DNA of 64,000 bases from DATMER01 sp035556715 (GTDB taxonomy: Bacteria > Acidobacteriota > Thermoanaerobaculia > Multivoradales > UBA5704), in the NCBI GenBank assembly GCA_035556715.1, contig DATMER010000125.1, positions 1 to 64,000 on the forward strand. The letters are read 5' to 3'. This document shows, piece by piece, positions 34,920 to 43,343 of the stretch. Each line of letters starts with the position of its first letter. The stretch's first letter is position 1. A model generated the notes under the pieces. It worked only from the letters and a program-made list of their open reading frames with translations, did not search any database and was not told the DNA's origin. Both the position numbers and the translations under genes were made by a program.

Positions 34920-36686
34920 ATGATGCTGAAACGGGGGGCGGTGGTCTGGGTGCTGGCTGTGATCGCGGCCCTGTCTTCCGTTCCCGCGGCCTCTCCCGCC
35001 CTCGATCCCAGGCACACCGCCGCCCGCTCGCTCCGGGTCGACCTCGGCGACGGCCTGGTCGCGGCTCTTACTGAAAAGGACGGGATCTTCCTGGAGGCCG
35101 TGCCCCGCAAGGGGGAGGGCCTCCTCGCCTTTACCCGGAGGCTGTGCGGAGACTCCCGGCTCTCGACGCAGGTCCTCGAAGCGAACGGCGGTGGAGAGTC
35201 GACTACGCTGGTGGCAGGGATGCGCTACCGCATCCCCTTCGACCTGCTCTCCCAGGAGTGGCACCTGAAGATGGTGAAGGCCCTGTTCCCCGGGGACAGC
35301 GGCCAGGCGGACGGCTGGAAGCACGAGGCGCGCGGGGTCGGAGCCCTGCAGAGGGAGAGCCTCTGGCAGCTCTCCCTCTGGTTCACGGGCACGGGAGAGA
35401 ACTTCCGGGCGATCCGCGAGTACAACGAGCTGCTCGACGACGACGTGCCCCGCGGCACGGCCGTGGTCGTCCCCTCCGAGCTCCTGCGGCCCGCGTTCAA
35501 GGCCGTGCTGCCGGTGCCCGAGAAGCCGTACCACCTGACCTACGGCAAGGACGACGAAGGCGAGTACGCGATCTACCGGCTGCGTCCGGGCGAGGCCCTC
35601 TACTCCAGCGTGGTGGTGCGCTTCACCGGCCGCGTCCATGCCCAGGACGTGAACCAGCTCGCCTCGGAGATCGCCGAGCGCAGCGGCGTGGTGGACGTGA
35701 CCGACATCCCGATCGGGTACCGGGTCAAAATCCCGTTCGACGTGCTGCAGCCCGAGTTCCTGCCCGAGGGCAATCCTCGCCGCGTGGAGTACGAGGTGAG
35801 CCTGCGGGCCAGCGCCCAGTTCAGCAACCAGGTCAAATCGCGGGGGCTTGCGGGGATCACGGTGATCCTCGACGCGGGCCACGGCGGAGCGGACTCGGGC
35901 GCGGCCATGGGCGGCGTGTGGGAGAGCACCTACGTCTACGACATCGCCATGCGGGTCAAGCGCCTCCTGGAGACCCAGAGCGCGGCCAGGGTGGTGGTCA
36001 CGACCCGCGACGGCTCCGACTTCCGGGTCCAGGACTCGGACGTGCTGCCGTTCTCCCGCAAGCACGCGGTGCTGACCACGCCCCCCTATGCCATCGAGGA
36101 CGCCCGGGTGGGGACCAACCTGCGCTGGTACCTGGCGAACAGCGTGTACCGGAAGACGGTCAAGGAGAGCAAGGACCCGCAGAAGGTGGTCTTCCTCTCG
36201 ATCCACGCGGACTCGCTGCACCCCTCTCTGCGCGGCGCCATGGCCTACATCCCCTCGGCGGAGGAGCGGGGGGGCACGTACGGCAAGGGCGGTGCGGTCT
36301 ACACCTCGCGCAAGGAGGTGCAGGAGGGGCAGCACGTGAGCTTCGCCTGGAACCAGCGGGTGGAGAGCGAGGGCCTCTCCCGCGAGCTGGCCAAGGAGAT
36401 GATCGCCGCGTTCCACTCCAATGGTCTGGCGGTGCACCCGTTCAAGCCGGTGCGCGACAAGATCATCCGCAACAAGAGCGCCTGGGTGCCGGCGGTGCTG
36501 CGCTACAACTCGGTGCCCGCGAAGATGCTGCTGGAGGTCTGCAACCTGGCCAATGATGAGGACCGCCGCCTGGTGCAGACCCGCTCCTACCGCCAGAAGG
36601 TCTCGGAAGCGATCGTTAAGGGGCTGCTGGCCTACTACGGCGAAGACGACGCTTCCCGGGGGCCGGCGGTGAAGACGGCGAAGTAA
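34920..36686 (+). CDS. Exported N-acetylmuramoyl-L-alanine amidase (Amidase_3)
   Basis: A 588-residue periplasmic cell-wall hydrolase with signal peptide (VVWVLAVIAALSSVPAASPA). The zinc amidase domain is C-terminal, from about residue 312: ILDAGHGGADSGA (first His), WESTYVYDIA (Glu), FLSIHADS (second His) and MLLEVCNLAND (catalytic Glu). The first 300 residues are unusual and may bind glycan (KGEGLLAFTRRLCG and YRLRPGEALYSSVVVRF resemble LysM-like segments). It starts 14 bases after gatA, so it is probably co-transcribed. Confidence 0.9.
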   Translation: MMLKRGAVVWVLAVIAALSSVPAASPALDPRHTAARSLRVDLGDGLVAALTEKDGIFLEAVPRKGEGLLAFTRRLCGDSRLSTQVLEANGGGESTTLVAGMRYRIPFDLLSQEWHLKMVKALFPGDSGQADGWKHEARGVGALQRESLWQLSLWFTGTGENFRAIREYNELLDDDVPRGTAVVVPSELLRPAFKAVLPVPEKPYHLTYGKDDEGEYAIYRLRPGEALYSSVVVRFTGRVHAQDVNQLASEIAERSGVVDVTDIPIGYRVKIPFDVLQPEFLPEGNPRRVEYEVSLRASAQFSNQVKSRGLAGITVILDAGHGGADSGAAMGGVWESTYVYDIAMRVKRLLETQSAARVVVTTRDGSDFRVQDSDVLPFSRKHAVLTTPPYAIEDARVGTNLRWYLANSVYRKTVKESKDPQKVVFLSIHADSLHPSLRGAMAYIPSAEERGGTYGKGGAVYTSRKEVQEGQHVSFAWNQRVESEGLSRELAKEMIAAFHSNGLAVHPFKPVRDKIIRNKSAWVPAVLRYNSVPAKMLLEVCNLANDEDRRLVQTRSYRQKVSEAIVKGLLAYYGEDDASRGPAVKTAK

Positions 36687-36788
36687 GCCCCTCCCCCTTT
36701 TTGGGTGTAAACTTTTCCCCAAACCCCCGAAACAGGGGGACTGGCGAACACGTACTCATGGACGTTGGGTCATGCCGTCCCGGCAACC

Positions 36789-36818
36789 GGGAACTTTTCA
36801 GCCCGGGGGACGGTCTCA
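36789..36818 (+). promoter_or_regulatory. Putative ECF-type promoter upstream of the sigma factor
   Basis: GGGAACTT (36789-36796), N17, TCTCA (36814-36818) resembles RpoE-like promoters (GAACTT ... TCTGA). It lies 44 bases before the GTG start of the ECF sigma gene, suggesting autoregulation. Confidence 0.5.
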
Positions 36819-36862
36819 GTACAGTAGAGAAGGATGCTACGCATGCATCCTGGGAGGCCCCG

Positions 36863-37444
36863 GTGGGTGTAGCCACGGTTTCCGCAGTCGTCCGTGACCT
36901 CGATCTCGACCTCGAGCTGGTCGAACGGCACCGCTACGGTGACGTTCGCGCCTTCAACGAGGTGTACCAGAGATTCGAGGAGATGGTCTACAACCTCGCC
37001 TACCGCCTCGCGGGCAACCGCGAGGAGGCGGCCGATCTCACGCAGGAGATCTTCCTCCGCGTCTTTCGACACCTGGGGAGCTTCGGGGGCCGTTCGACTC
37101 TGAAGACCTGGATCTTCCGGATCGCGGTGAACCACTGCCGCGACCGGCTCTCCCGCTGGCATCCGCTGACGCAGCCGATCGGCGAGGACACGGGAGAGGG
37201 AGTCACCGCCTATGCCGACCCTGGCCGCGGGCCCGAGGAGCTGGCGGTGGCCGCCGACGAGAAGCGCCGTGTGGAGCAGGCGCTGACCCATCTGCCCCAG
37301 GTGTTCCGAGAGGTCGTAGTCCTGCGCGATATCGAAGGGCTCTCCTACGAGGAAATCGCCGACGTTCTAGGTGTCAGGATCGGTACGGTGCGCTCGCGGA
37401 TCGCTCGCGGCCGCGACCAGCTCCGTGCCCTCCTTGGAGACTAA
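36863..37444 (+). CDS. ECF-family RNA polymerase sigma factor
   Basis: A 193-residue sigma-70-like factor. Region 2 is seen as VYNLAYRLAGNREEAADLTQEIFLRVFRHL with TWIFRIAVNHCRD. Region 4 is EVVVLRDIEGLSYEEIADVLGVRIGTVRSRIARGRDQL. The GTG at 36863 with GGGAGG 5 bases upstream is chosen over the reading from 36701, because the likely promoter lies between them and the resulting length is normal. The anti-sigma gene follows immediately. Confidence 0.92.
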   Translation: MGVATVSAVVRDLDLDLELVERHRYGDVRAFNEVYQRFEEMVYNLAYRLAGNREEAADLTQEIFLRVFRHLGSFGGRSTLKTWIFRIAVNHCRDRLSRWHPLTQPIGEDTGEGVTAYADPGRGPEELAVAADEKRRVEQALTHLPQVFREVVVLRDIEGLSYEEIADVLGVRIGTVRSRIARGRDQLRALLGD

Positions 37445-37445
37445 A

Positions 37446-38147
37446 ATGATTCGCCATCTGTCGTCCGAACAGCTTTCTGCATATCTGGACGGAGAGGTCG
37501 CATCTCCGGAGTCGCGGGAGATCGAGGGTCACCTCGCCTCCTGCGGCGACTGCCGCGACCGCTTCAAGTCCATGCAGCGTACCGTCAGCGGAGTCTGGCG
37601 TCTGGAGCGGGCCGCTCCTCCCCCGGGCCTCTCCACGCGGGTGAGGGCCGAGGTCGCCGCGGTCCGCCGGCCGGAGGTTTTCCCGGGCCGGGGGCTGGTG
37701 TCCTACGTCTTCGGTCTGCCGAACCGGCCGGTGCTCCGCACCAGCGCCGCAATGGGCCTGGCCCTGGTGCTCAGCCTCTTCCTGTTCACCAACGGGCTGG
37801 AGCACCGGACCGGCCTGCAGGAGACCCTGGTGCCGGCGCCGGCCATGCCGGCGATGGTGGAGGTCGTTACCGTGGAGCCGATGGTGGACGTGCCGTTCTT
37901 CCTGCCGCAAACCACCAGCAAGGTGGCGGGCCGGGAGTTCGTCTGGCGCGAGCTGCGCAGTGGAGACGTCTGGGTGCAGAGGGGCCTCGAAGGCCAGGAG
38001 CCCGCAACCCACGTCTCGGCCCAGAGCCCCCAGGGGCGCGAGCTCCTGGCCCGGTACTCGGAGCTCGGCCTGCTGCTGGCCGACGGCGCGAGAGTGGTGC
38101 TCCGCTACCGGCTGGAGACGGTAGAGCTGTCATCCAAGGGCGTTTGA
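37446..38147 (+). CDS. Zinc-binding anti-sigma factor, membrane anchored
   Basis: A 233-residue protein starting one base after the sigma-factor stop. The N-terminal zf-HC2-type anti-sigma domain (HLSSEQLSAYLDGEVASPE, then HLASCGDCRDRF with the HxxxCxxC zinc site) would hold the ECF sigma inactive. A TM helix lies near residues 100-116 (AMGLALVLSLFLFTNG). The outer C-terminal part is uncharacterised and probably receives the envelope signal. Confidence 0.9.
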   Translation: MIRHLSSEQLSAYLDGEVASPESREIEGHLASCGDCRDRFKSMQRTVSGVWRLERAAPPPGLSTRVRAEVAAVRRPEVFPGRGLVSYVFGLPNRPVLRTSAAMGLALVLSLFLFTNGLEHRTGLQETLVPAPAMPAMVEVVTVEPMVDVPFFLPQTTSKVAGREFVWRELRSGDVWVQRGLEGQEPATHVSAQSPQGRELLARYSELGLLLADGARVVLRYRLETVELSSKGV

Positions 38148-38172
38148 AGGCTGAACGCCTTGCCGTAAAGCG

Positions 38173-38207
38173 AAAGGGCGGCCTGAGGCCGCCCTTTCTG
38201 TTTTTCT
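38173..38207. terminator. Strong rho-independent terminator, bidirectional
   Basis: AAAGGGCGGCC (38173-38183) and GGCCGCCCTTT (38187-38197) form an 11-bp GC-rich stem, followed by CTGTTTTTC on the plus strand. On the minus strand the A-rich side provides the U-run for the convergent GreA-type gene ending at 38211. Confidence 0.9.
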
Positions 38208-38210
38208 TCC

Positions 38211-40289
38211 CTACCGCCAGGGTTCGATCGCTTCGATCCGCCAGGTCTCCCCGGAGAGGGCGACCTCGTCTCCCAGCTTCTTGCCCAGAAGATCCTTGGC
38301 CAGGTCCGACTCGTAGGAGATGATGTCCTCCTCGGGCTTGCTCTCCCAGGGACCGAGGATCGTCATCACGCGGGAGCCCCCGGTACTGTTCAGGCGAACC
38401 CGGGTGCCGATGCGCACCTCGGAGGTGTCCATGCCCGGGGTCTCGATCGGACGGGCGCGGGAGAGGTCGGCGTTCAGGGCCGCGGCCCGGGAGTTCAGGT
38501 ACTCGTGGCGCGCGCGCGCCGACTTGTACTCGAAGTTCTCCCGCAGGTCGCCCATGGCACGCGCCTCCTCGATCGCCTTGCGGTTCGCCGGGACCTCCTT
38601 GGTCATGATCTCGTGCAGCTCGGCGCGCTTGGCGTCGATCGACTCGGCCGTGGCGTAGAACGCCGCGGGGCCGGTGTCCTTGCGCTGCGCCGGGAAGCGG
38701 AGCTGGATGGCGTTGACGAGCTGCTCGCGCTGGAAGGGCTCCAGGTTCGAGCTGCGCTGGACCGCGTCCTCCGCCTGGGCCGCCTGGTCGTGCGTGAGGT
38801 GGGTCAGGAGACGGGGAATCGTGCCGCCGGATTCGGCCAGCGCCAGGAGACGCAGCCGGTAGGCCGCGAACTCGTCCCGCGCCGGAGCGGCGAGGATCTG
38901 CTGCAGCAGCCGCAATGGGTTGCGGGCGCGGATCGACTCGTCCACGGCCGCGCGCTCGGCCAGCCATGCAAAGGCCGCGGGGTAGCGATGCGGCTGGGCG
39001 AACAGCGTGTCGTAGAAGCGCTCCAGCTCCCGCGGCGCGCCCTCGACCGGGTCGCGCAGGCCGTCGGCCAGGAGGTCCAGGGCGCGCGGATCGGTCTCCT
39101 TGGTCATGGCGCTGCGGTAGACCTCGGGCCAGTCCTCCCGGCGCTCGCGCACCATGGTGTAGGCGCGCTCGCGGAGCAGGCGGTCCTCGATGCCGGCGAA
39201 GAGCCGCGTGGGGTCGCGCTGGAGGAGGAGCTCCTCGGGCGACCAGTCCACGTCCTCGGGCGCGCCGCCGGTGCGCTCCAGGGCGAACCAGATCTCGAAG
39301 GCGAGGCCGGAGTCCTGGGCGGCCACGGCGTCGGCGACGCGCTCCAGGTTCTCGGCCATTCGCTGCCGCAGCCCCGGGTCGCGGGCACCGTCGCGCTTCA
39401 GGCGCTCGATCTTCTTGCGCGGATCGGCCTTCTCGAAAGCCTTCCACAGGGTATCGACCGCGTCCGAGCTGCTTTCGGCCCAGCGGTAGGTCTGGCGGCT
39501 GCCCGTGCCCGTGGCTACCACGTGGCCGTGCTTGCGCGCCGCGGACCACCAGGAGGTCCACTGCGACTCGGTGACGATGCCGCTCAGGATGTCCCGGATC
39601 TCCCCGGCGGTGAGCGGCCGGTCGTAGCTCTGGAGCGTCACCTGGAGCAGCTCCGGCGGCTTCAGGGCGGAGAGAGCCGCGCGGTCCTCCAGCTTGCGGC
39701 GGAGCACGTGGTCCGGCTCCAGCGGCTGGAGCAGCTTGGCCGCGGCCTTGAAACCGACCGTCATGCCCTTGATCCGCTCGAAGTCGACCTTGAAGCTCTC
39801 CAGGCCCAGGTTGGCCTCCGCGATGCGGCCCACGCCCTTGCCTTCCATGGCCACGACCGTGCCCACGTCGAAGGCGAGCAGGCTCTCGAGCTTCTCGACC
39901 TTCTCCCAAGTCTTGGGGATGTCGTGCGTGGCGCGCTGGAGGCCGACAGCGTCGGCCAGCCCCTGGAAAATGGAACGGGAGCCGTACAGGCGCTTCATGG
40001 TCGCCATGATGGCGGGGTGGAGCTTCTCGGGCGGGAGCAGGATGGAGCCGGCGCGCTGCAGCAGCTTGCGCCGGACGTCCCAGCGGCCGGCTTCGCGGAG
40101 CTGGTCATCCAACATCTCGATCAGCAGGCGGGCGCGCTCCTCCTGGCCGGTGCCGGTCAGGGCGCGGGCGACGCCGACGAAGTAGTCGAGGTCGATGGGG
40201 TCCTGCCCCATGGCGGCCAGCCACTCTCCCTCGATCGACTCGAAGTCTCCCTTGGCGAGGTGTGCTTGGGTGTCTCGTGAGATCGCCAT
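38211..40289 (-). CDS. Long GreA-type transcript cleavage factor
   Basis: A 692-residue protein whose last 155 residues are a GreA/GreB factor: a coiled coil starting RAELHEIMTKEVPANRK, the acidic tip GDLRENFEYK with the catalytic Asp and Glu, and the FKBP-like C-domain (IGTRVRL, SPLA-type core WESKPEEDIISYESDLAKDLLGKK). GreA is normally about 158 residues; the 530-residue front part is helical and TPR-like. Chlamydial GreA is similarly long. The ATG at 40289 is chosen because the frame upstream runs through another gene. No Shine-Dalgarno. Confidence 0.85.
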   Translation of the reverse strand: MAISRDTQAHLAKGDFESIEGEWLAAMGQDPIDLDYFVGVARALTGTGQEERARLLIEMLDDQLREAGRWDVRRKLLQRAGSILLPPEKLHPAIMATMKRLYGSRSIFQGLADAVGLQRATHDIPKTWEKVEKLESLLAFDVGTVVAMEGKGVGRIAEANLGLESFKVDFERIKGMTVGFKAAAKLLQPLEPDHVLRRKLEDRAALSALKPPELLQVTLQSYDRPLTAGEIRDILSGIVTESQWTSWWSAARKHGHVVATGTGSRQTYRWAESSSDAVDTLWKAFEKADPRKKIERLKRDGARDPGLRQRMAENLERVADAVAAQDSGLAFEIWFALERTGGAPEDVDWSPEELLLQRDPTRLFAGIEDRLLRERAYTMVRERREDWPEVYRSAMTKETDPRALDLLADGLRDPVEGAPRELERFYDTLFAQPHRYPAAFAWLAERAAVDESIRARNPLRLLQQILAAPARDEFAAYRLRLLALAESGGTIPRLLTHLTHDQAAQAEDAVQRSSNLEPFQREQLVNAIQLRFPAQRKDTGPAAFYATAESIDAKRAELHEIMTKEVPANRKAIEEARAMGDLRENFEYKSARARHEYLNSRAAALNADLSRARPIETPGMDTSEVRIGTRVRLNSTGGSRVMTILGPWESKPEEDIISYESDLAKDLLGKKLGDEVALSGETWRIEAIEPWR

Positions 40290-40316
40290 GGCTGGAGGAA
40301 GATACCAGAGATCAAA

Positions 40317-40346
40317 TTGAACGGCACGGCCCGGGACTGTTACTGT
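40317..40346 (+). promoter_or_regulatory. Putative promoter of the PRMT-like gene
   Basis: TTGAAC (40317-40322), N18, TACTGT (40341-40346), with the GTG start at 40374 behind AGGGGGAG. Confidence 0.4.
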
Positions 40347-40373
40347 AGCCGGACAACAAGAAAGGGGGAGCTC

Positions 40374-41576
40374 GTGGACCACGCCGCGACCTACCGGGTC
40401 TCTCAGAGCCTCACCATCCAGATCAACCCCAGGGGCCGGCTGGTCGCGTCGACCTCGGCCTTCTCCCGGCTGCCCAAGGAGCTGGGGCCGGAGGCCATCC
40501 CCGTCCTCCAGGCCTTCGGCGGAGGGAGCACGCCCGCGCGCGCCATGGCGGGGCTGGCCGAGGAGTGGGAGTTTGACGAGGCCGGCTTCGCCGAGCTGGT
40601 GGACACCCTCCTGGGAGAGGGGCTGCTCGTGCCGGAGAGAGAAGGGGGAGCGGCCTCCACGGACGGCTTCAACTCTCTCCAGATGCAGCACTTCATGGTG
40701 CGGGACACCATCCGGGTGATGGCCTACCGGGCGGCCATCACGGCCCATGCCCCGGGCAGGTCGGTGGTGGAGGTCGGCTGCGGCACGGGGATCCTTTCCC
40801 TCTTCGCCGCCCAGGCGGGAGCCCGCCGCGTGGTCGCCATCGAGGAGACCTCCATCGCCGGGCTCGCCCGCGAGATGGTACGCGCCAACGGCTTCGAGGG
40901 GGTGGTCGAGGTGGTCTCGGCCAACAGCCGGGACGTGGAGCTGGACGAGCCGGCCGAGCTGCTGATCCACGAGATCCTCGGCACCGATCCCTTCTCGGAG
41001 AACCTGATGCCCTACATCCTGGACGCCCGGGAGCGCCTCCTCGTGAAGGGGGGGAGGATGATCCCCGGCCGGCTCGAGCTCTACTGCGCCGGCATTCACG
41101 CGGAGGACCCGAACCCGGGGATTACCCGCAGCCTGGCCCTGCGGGAGGGACGCGAGCTGGCGGGGCTCTACGGCCTCGACTTCTCCCCCTACCTTCAGGC
41201 CATCCAAGACGAGCCGGAGTTCCGGCGCACCCTCTGGGTCCAGCAGCGCGAGTTCCCCCATCCCATCCTCTCGGCCGAGTGCCGGCTCTACGACCTGGAC
41301 TTCTCGGCCGACCTCTCGGCCAGCGGTGAGACGGTCGAGGCGACACTCGAAATCCAGTCCGCCGGGGACCTGACCTCCCTGGTCCTCTACTTCCGTGCCC
41401 ACCTGGACGAGCGGATCTGCCTGACGACCTCCCCCTTCGCGCCGAAGACCCACTGGGGGTGGACGGTGCGTGACCTCACCCAGCCCTTGGCGGTGCGCGC
41501 CGGAGACCGGATCGCGCTGCGGGCGCGGGTCGAAACGGTCCTGGGACGACAGCAGCTCCAGGTGGACCTTGCCTGA
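40374..41576 (+). CDS. PRMT-like SAM methyltransferase with PqqD-like N-terminal domain
   Basis: A 400-residue fusion. Residues 1-95 fit the PqqD-like winged-helix fold (TYRVSQSLTIQINPRG, EAIPVLQAFGGGSTPARAMAGL, FAELVDTLLGEGLLVPE), which serves as a peptide-recognition element (RRE) in RiPP pathways. The rest is a class I methyltransferase of the PRMT type: SAM loop VVEVGCGTGILSLFAAQAGA, acidic VVAIEE, and a HEILGTDPFSENLMP loop in the place of the PRMT double-E loop, then LVKGGRMIPGRLELY and a beta-barrel-like C-domain. Substrate unknown. Start GTG at 40374 with AGGGGGAG upstream. Confidence 0.75.
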   Translation: MDHAATYRVSQSLTIQINPRGRLVASTSAFSRLPKELGPEAIPVLQAFGGGSTPARAMAGLAEEWEFDEAGFAELVDTLLGEGLLVPEREGGAASTDGFNSLQMQHFMVRDTIRVMAYRAAITAHAPGRSVVEVGCGTGILSLFAAQAGARRVVAIEETSIAGLAREMVRANGFEGVVEVVSANSRDVELDEPAELLIHEILGTDPFSENLMPYILDARERLLVKGGRMIPGRLELYCAGIHAEDPNPGITRSLALREGRELAGLYGLDFSPYLQAIQDEPEFRRTLWVQQREFPHPILSAECRLYDLDFSADLSASGETVEATLEIQSAGDLTSLVLYFRAHLDERICLTTSPFAPKTHWGWTVRDLTQPLAVRAGDRIALRARVETVLGRQQLQVDLA

Positions 41577-41588
41577 GGGCTGATCTGG

Positions 41589-42347
41589 ATGGCCGAATCC
41601 GCGGCGTCATCCGAGCTCGACCCCGAGCTCGATCCCGAGCTCGTGCACCGGATGCGCGAGGCCGGGTCCGAGGAGCTGCTGGCCCTGGTGCGCGAGCACG
41701 CGGACCGTCTCGATCCTCCGGCCGTGCGCCTCATCCTGCGCAATCTTTACACCACGGCCGAGGTGGTCGAGGTGCTGGCCCAGCCGCGGCTGCTCTCCTT
41801 CTACGAGGTGCGGCGTGACCTGGCGCTCCATCCGCGCACGCCCGAGACGATGGCGCAGCAGCTCGTGCCCGGGCTCTACTGGCGGGATCTGGCGGCGCTC
41901 GGCGGGGACACGCGGCTGCACCCGAGGCGGAGGCGCACGGCCGATCAATACCTGGCCGCGCGCCTGCCGGAGCTGGCAATGGGGGAGAAGATCTCCATCG
42001 CCCGCCGGGCCGGTGCGGGGCTTCTCGCGCAGCTCCGGCACGACCCGAGCCCGCGGGTGATCGCGGCCCTGCTGGACAACCCTCGGCTGACAGAGGATAT
42101 CCTTGCGCCGGTCGTGCACAGCGCGGCCACTCCGGGGCCGGTGCTGAAGCTGATCGCGGAGGACCGCCGATGGGGAGCGCGCTCCGGTCTGCAGGTGGCG
42201 ATCTGCCGCAATCCGGGCACCCCGCTCGCCACCACCCTCAAGCTCCTCCCGCAGTTGCGGAAGCCCGAGCTGAAGGCCATCGGCAGCGATCCGCGCCTCT
42301 CCGAGGTGGTCCGGCAGCGGGCGCGACTCTTGCTGGGGGAGACATGA
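41589..42347 (+). CDS. Alpha-helical repeat protein (HEAT/LRV-like)
   Basis: A 252-residue cytoplasmic protein of short helical repeats (AGLLAQLRHDPSPRVIAALLDNPRLTEDI, beginning LLAQLRHDPSPRV). It begins 12 bases after the methyltransferase stop. The same style of repeat recurs in the gene at 43344, with the RodZ-like gene between, so the two are probably paralogous scaffold proteins. No enzymatic motif seen. Confidence 0.7.
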   Translation: MAESAASSELDPELDPELVHRMREAGSEELLALVREHADRLDPPAVRLILRNLYTTAEVVEVLAQPRLLSFYEVRRDLALHPRTPETMAQQLVPGLYWRDLAALGGDTRLHPRRRRTADQYLAARLPELAMGEKISIARRAGAGLLAQLRHDPSPRVIAALLDNPRLTEDILAPVVHSAATPGPVLKLIAEDRRWGARSGLQVAICRNPGTPLATTLKLLPQLRKPELKAIGSDPRLSEVVRQRARLLLGET

Positions 42348-42357
42348 GGGGATGGAA

Positions 42358-42386
42358 TTGACGTAAAGCCAAGTGCCGCGTAAAGT
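42358..42386 (+). promoter_or_regulatory. Putative promoter of the RodZ-like gene
   Basis: TTGACG (42358-42363), N17, TAAAGT (42381-42386). Transcription would start near 42393, so the GTG at 42373 cannot be the start and ATG 42409 is preferred. Confidence 0.5.
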
Positions 42387-42408
42387 TATGACTCGCGTGC
42401 CAAAAGAC

Positions 42409-43341
42409 ATGTCCAGACGAGAGAGAGTCCCTCCCCGCCAACCGGGCGGCGGCCCGGGGTCGGGTCCGGGAGAGCTGCCGCCTTCCATCGACAGCGGTGC
42501 CGGAGGTGCGGCCAAGCGGCAGCCCCCGTGGGACAAGCCACCGGAGCCGGGGGGCGCCTCCTTCGGCGACTGGCTCCGGCGCCAGCGGGAGATGCGCGAG
42601 ATCAGCCTCCGCGACATCGCCGACCGGACCAAGATCAGCCTGCGCTACCTGCAGGCGATGGAGGACAACCGGTTCGACCTCCTCCCCGCGCCCATCTTCG
42701 CCAAGGGTTTCCTCCGCGAGTACGCCCGCTACGTCGGGCTCTCCCCGGACGAAGTCGTCAACCACTACCTGTCGGTCCAGCAGGCGGCGTCATCGGAAGA
42801 GGAAGGGGTCAAGAAGGACACGACCCTCGCGGGCCAGAGCCTCGCGAGCCAGAGACCGCACCGGGTCAAGCCCGTGCGGAGCTGGACCTATGGCCTGTTC
42901 CTCGCCCTCTCCGTGCTCGTGCTGATCGGGTTGGTGGCCGCGCTCTACTGGTATGCCGAGAGACGGCGCGACAACCCCGCGGAGGACGCGGCCCCGCCGC
43001 CCATTGCGGCGCCCCCGGCCCCCACTTCGGCCGCCGCGCCCATGCCCACGCCGGACAGGCCCAGGGCCCCCCTGGAGGTCACCCTCGACTTCACCGCCGA
43101 CTGCTGGGTCGAGGTCGTGACCGACGGCAAGCCCCTGGTCGCCGAGCAGCGGGTGCAGGGCGAGTCGCTGCCCATCGAGGCGCAGGAGAGCGTGCAGATC
43201 AAGCTCGGCGACGCCGGCGCCGCCGAGATCCAGGTCAACGGCATCCCCTATCCGCTGAACGGCAAGCAGGGCGAGGTGCGGGAGGTCCTGATCGACCTGG
43301 AGACCGTCCGCCAGCTCCAAGGGAAGAAAGAGGCTCCCTGA
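42409..43341 (+). CDS. RodZ-like helix-turn-helix membrane protein (DUF4115)
   Basis: A 310-residue bitopic protein. A Pro/Gly-rich start leads to a helix-turn-helix of the RodZ type (FGDWLRRQREMREISLRDIA, TKISLRYLQAMEDNRFDLLPAPIFAKGFLREYA), one TM helix near 163-181 (LFLALSVLVLIGLVAALYWY), a Pro/Ala linker and a periplasmic beta domain (DUF4115: VTLDFTADCWVEVVTDGK). In other bacteria RodZ links MreB to the envelope. The DUF4115 Trp is present. The next gene starts 2 bases after the stop. Confidence 0.88.
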   Translation: MSRRERVPPRQPGGGPGSGPGELPPSIDSGAGGAAKRQPPWDKPPEPGGASFGDWLRRQREMREISLRDIADRTKISLRYLQAMEDNRFDLLPAPIFAKGFLREYARYVGLSPDEVVNHYLSVQQAASSEEEGVKKDTTLAGQSLASQRPHRVKPVRSWTYGLFLALSVLVLIGLVAALYWYAERRRDNPAEDAAPPPIAAPPAPTSAAAPMPTPDRPRAPLEVTLDFTADCWVEVVTDGKPLVAEQRVQGESLPIEAQESVQIKLGDAGAAEIQVNGIPYPLNGKQGEVREVLIDLETVRQLQGKKEAP

Positions 43342-43343
43342 AC

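Noticed and set aside
38211..41453. 1080-residue reading frame upstream of the GreA-type gene
   Set aside because: Its first 390 residues are antisense to the methyltransferase gene; the real start is the ATG at 40289.
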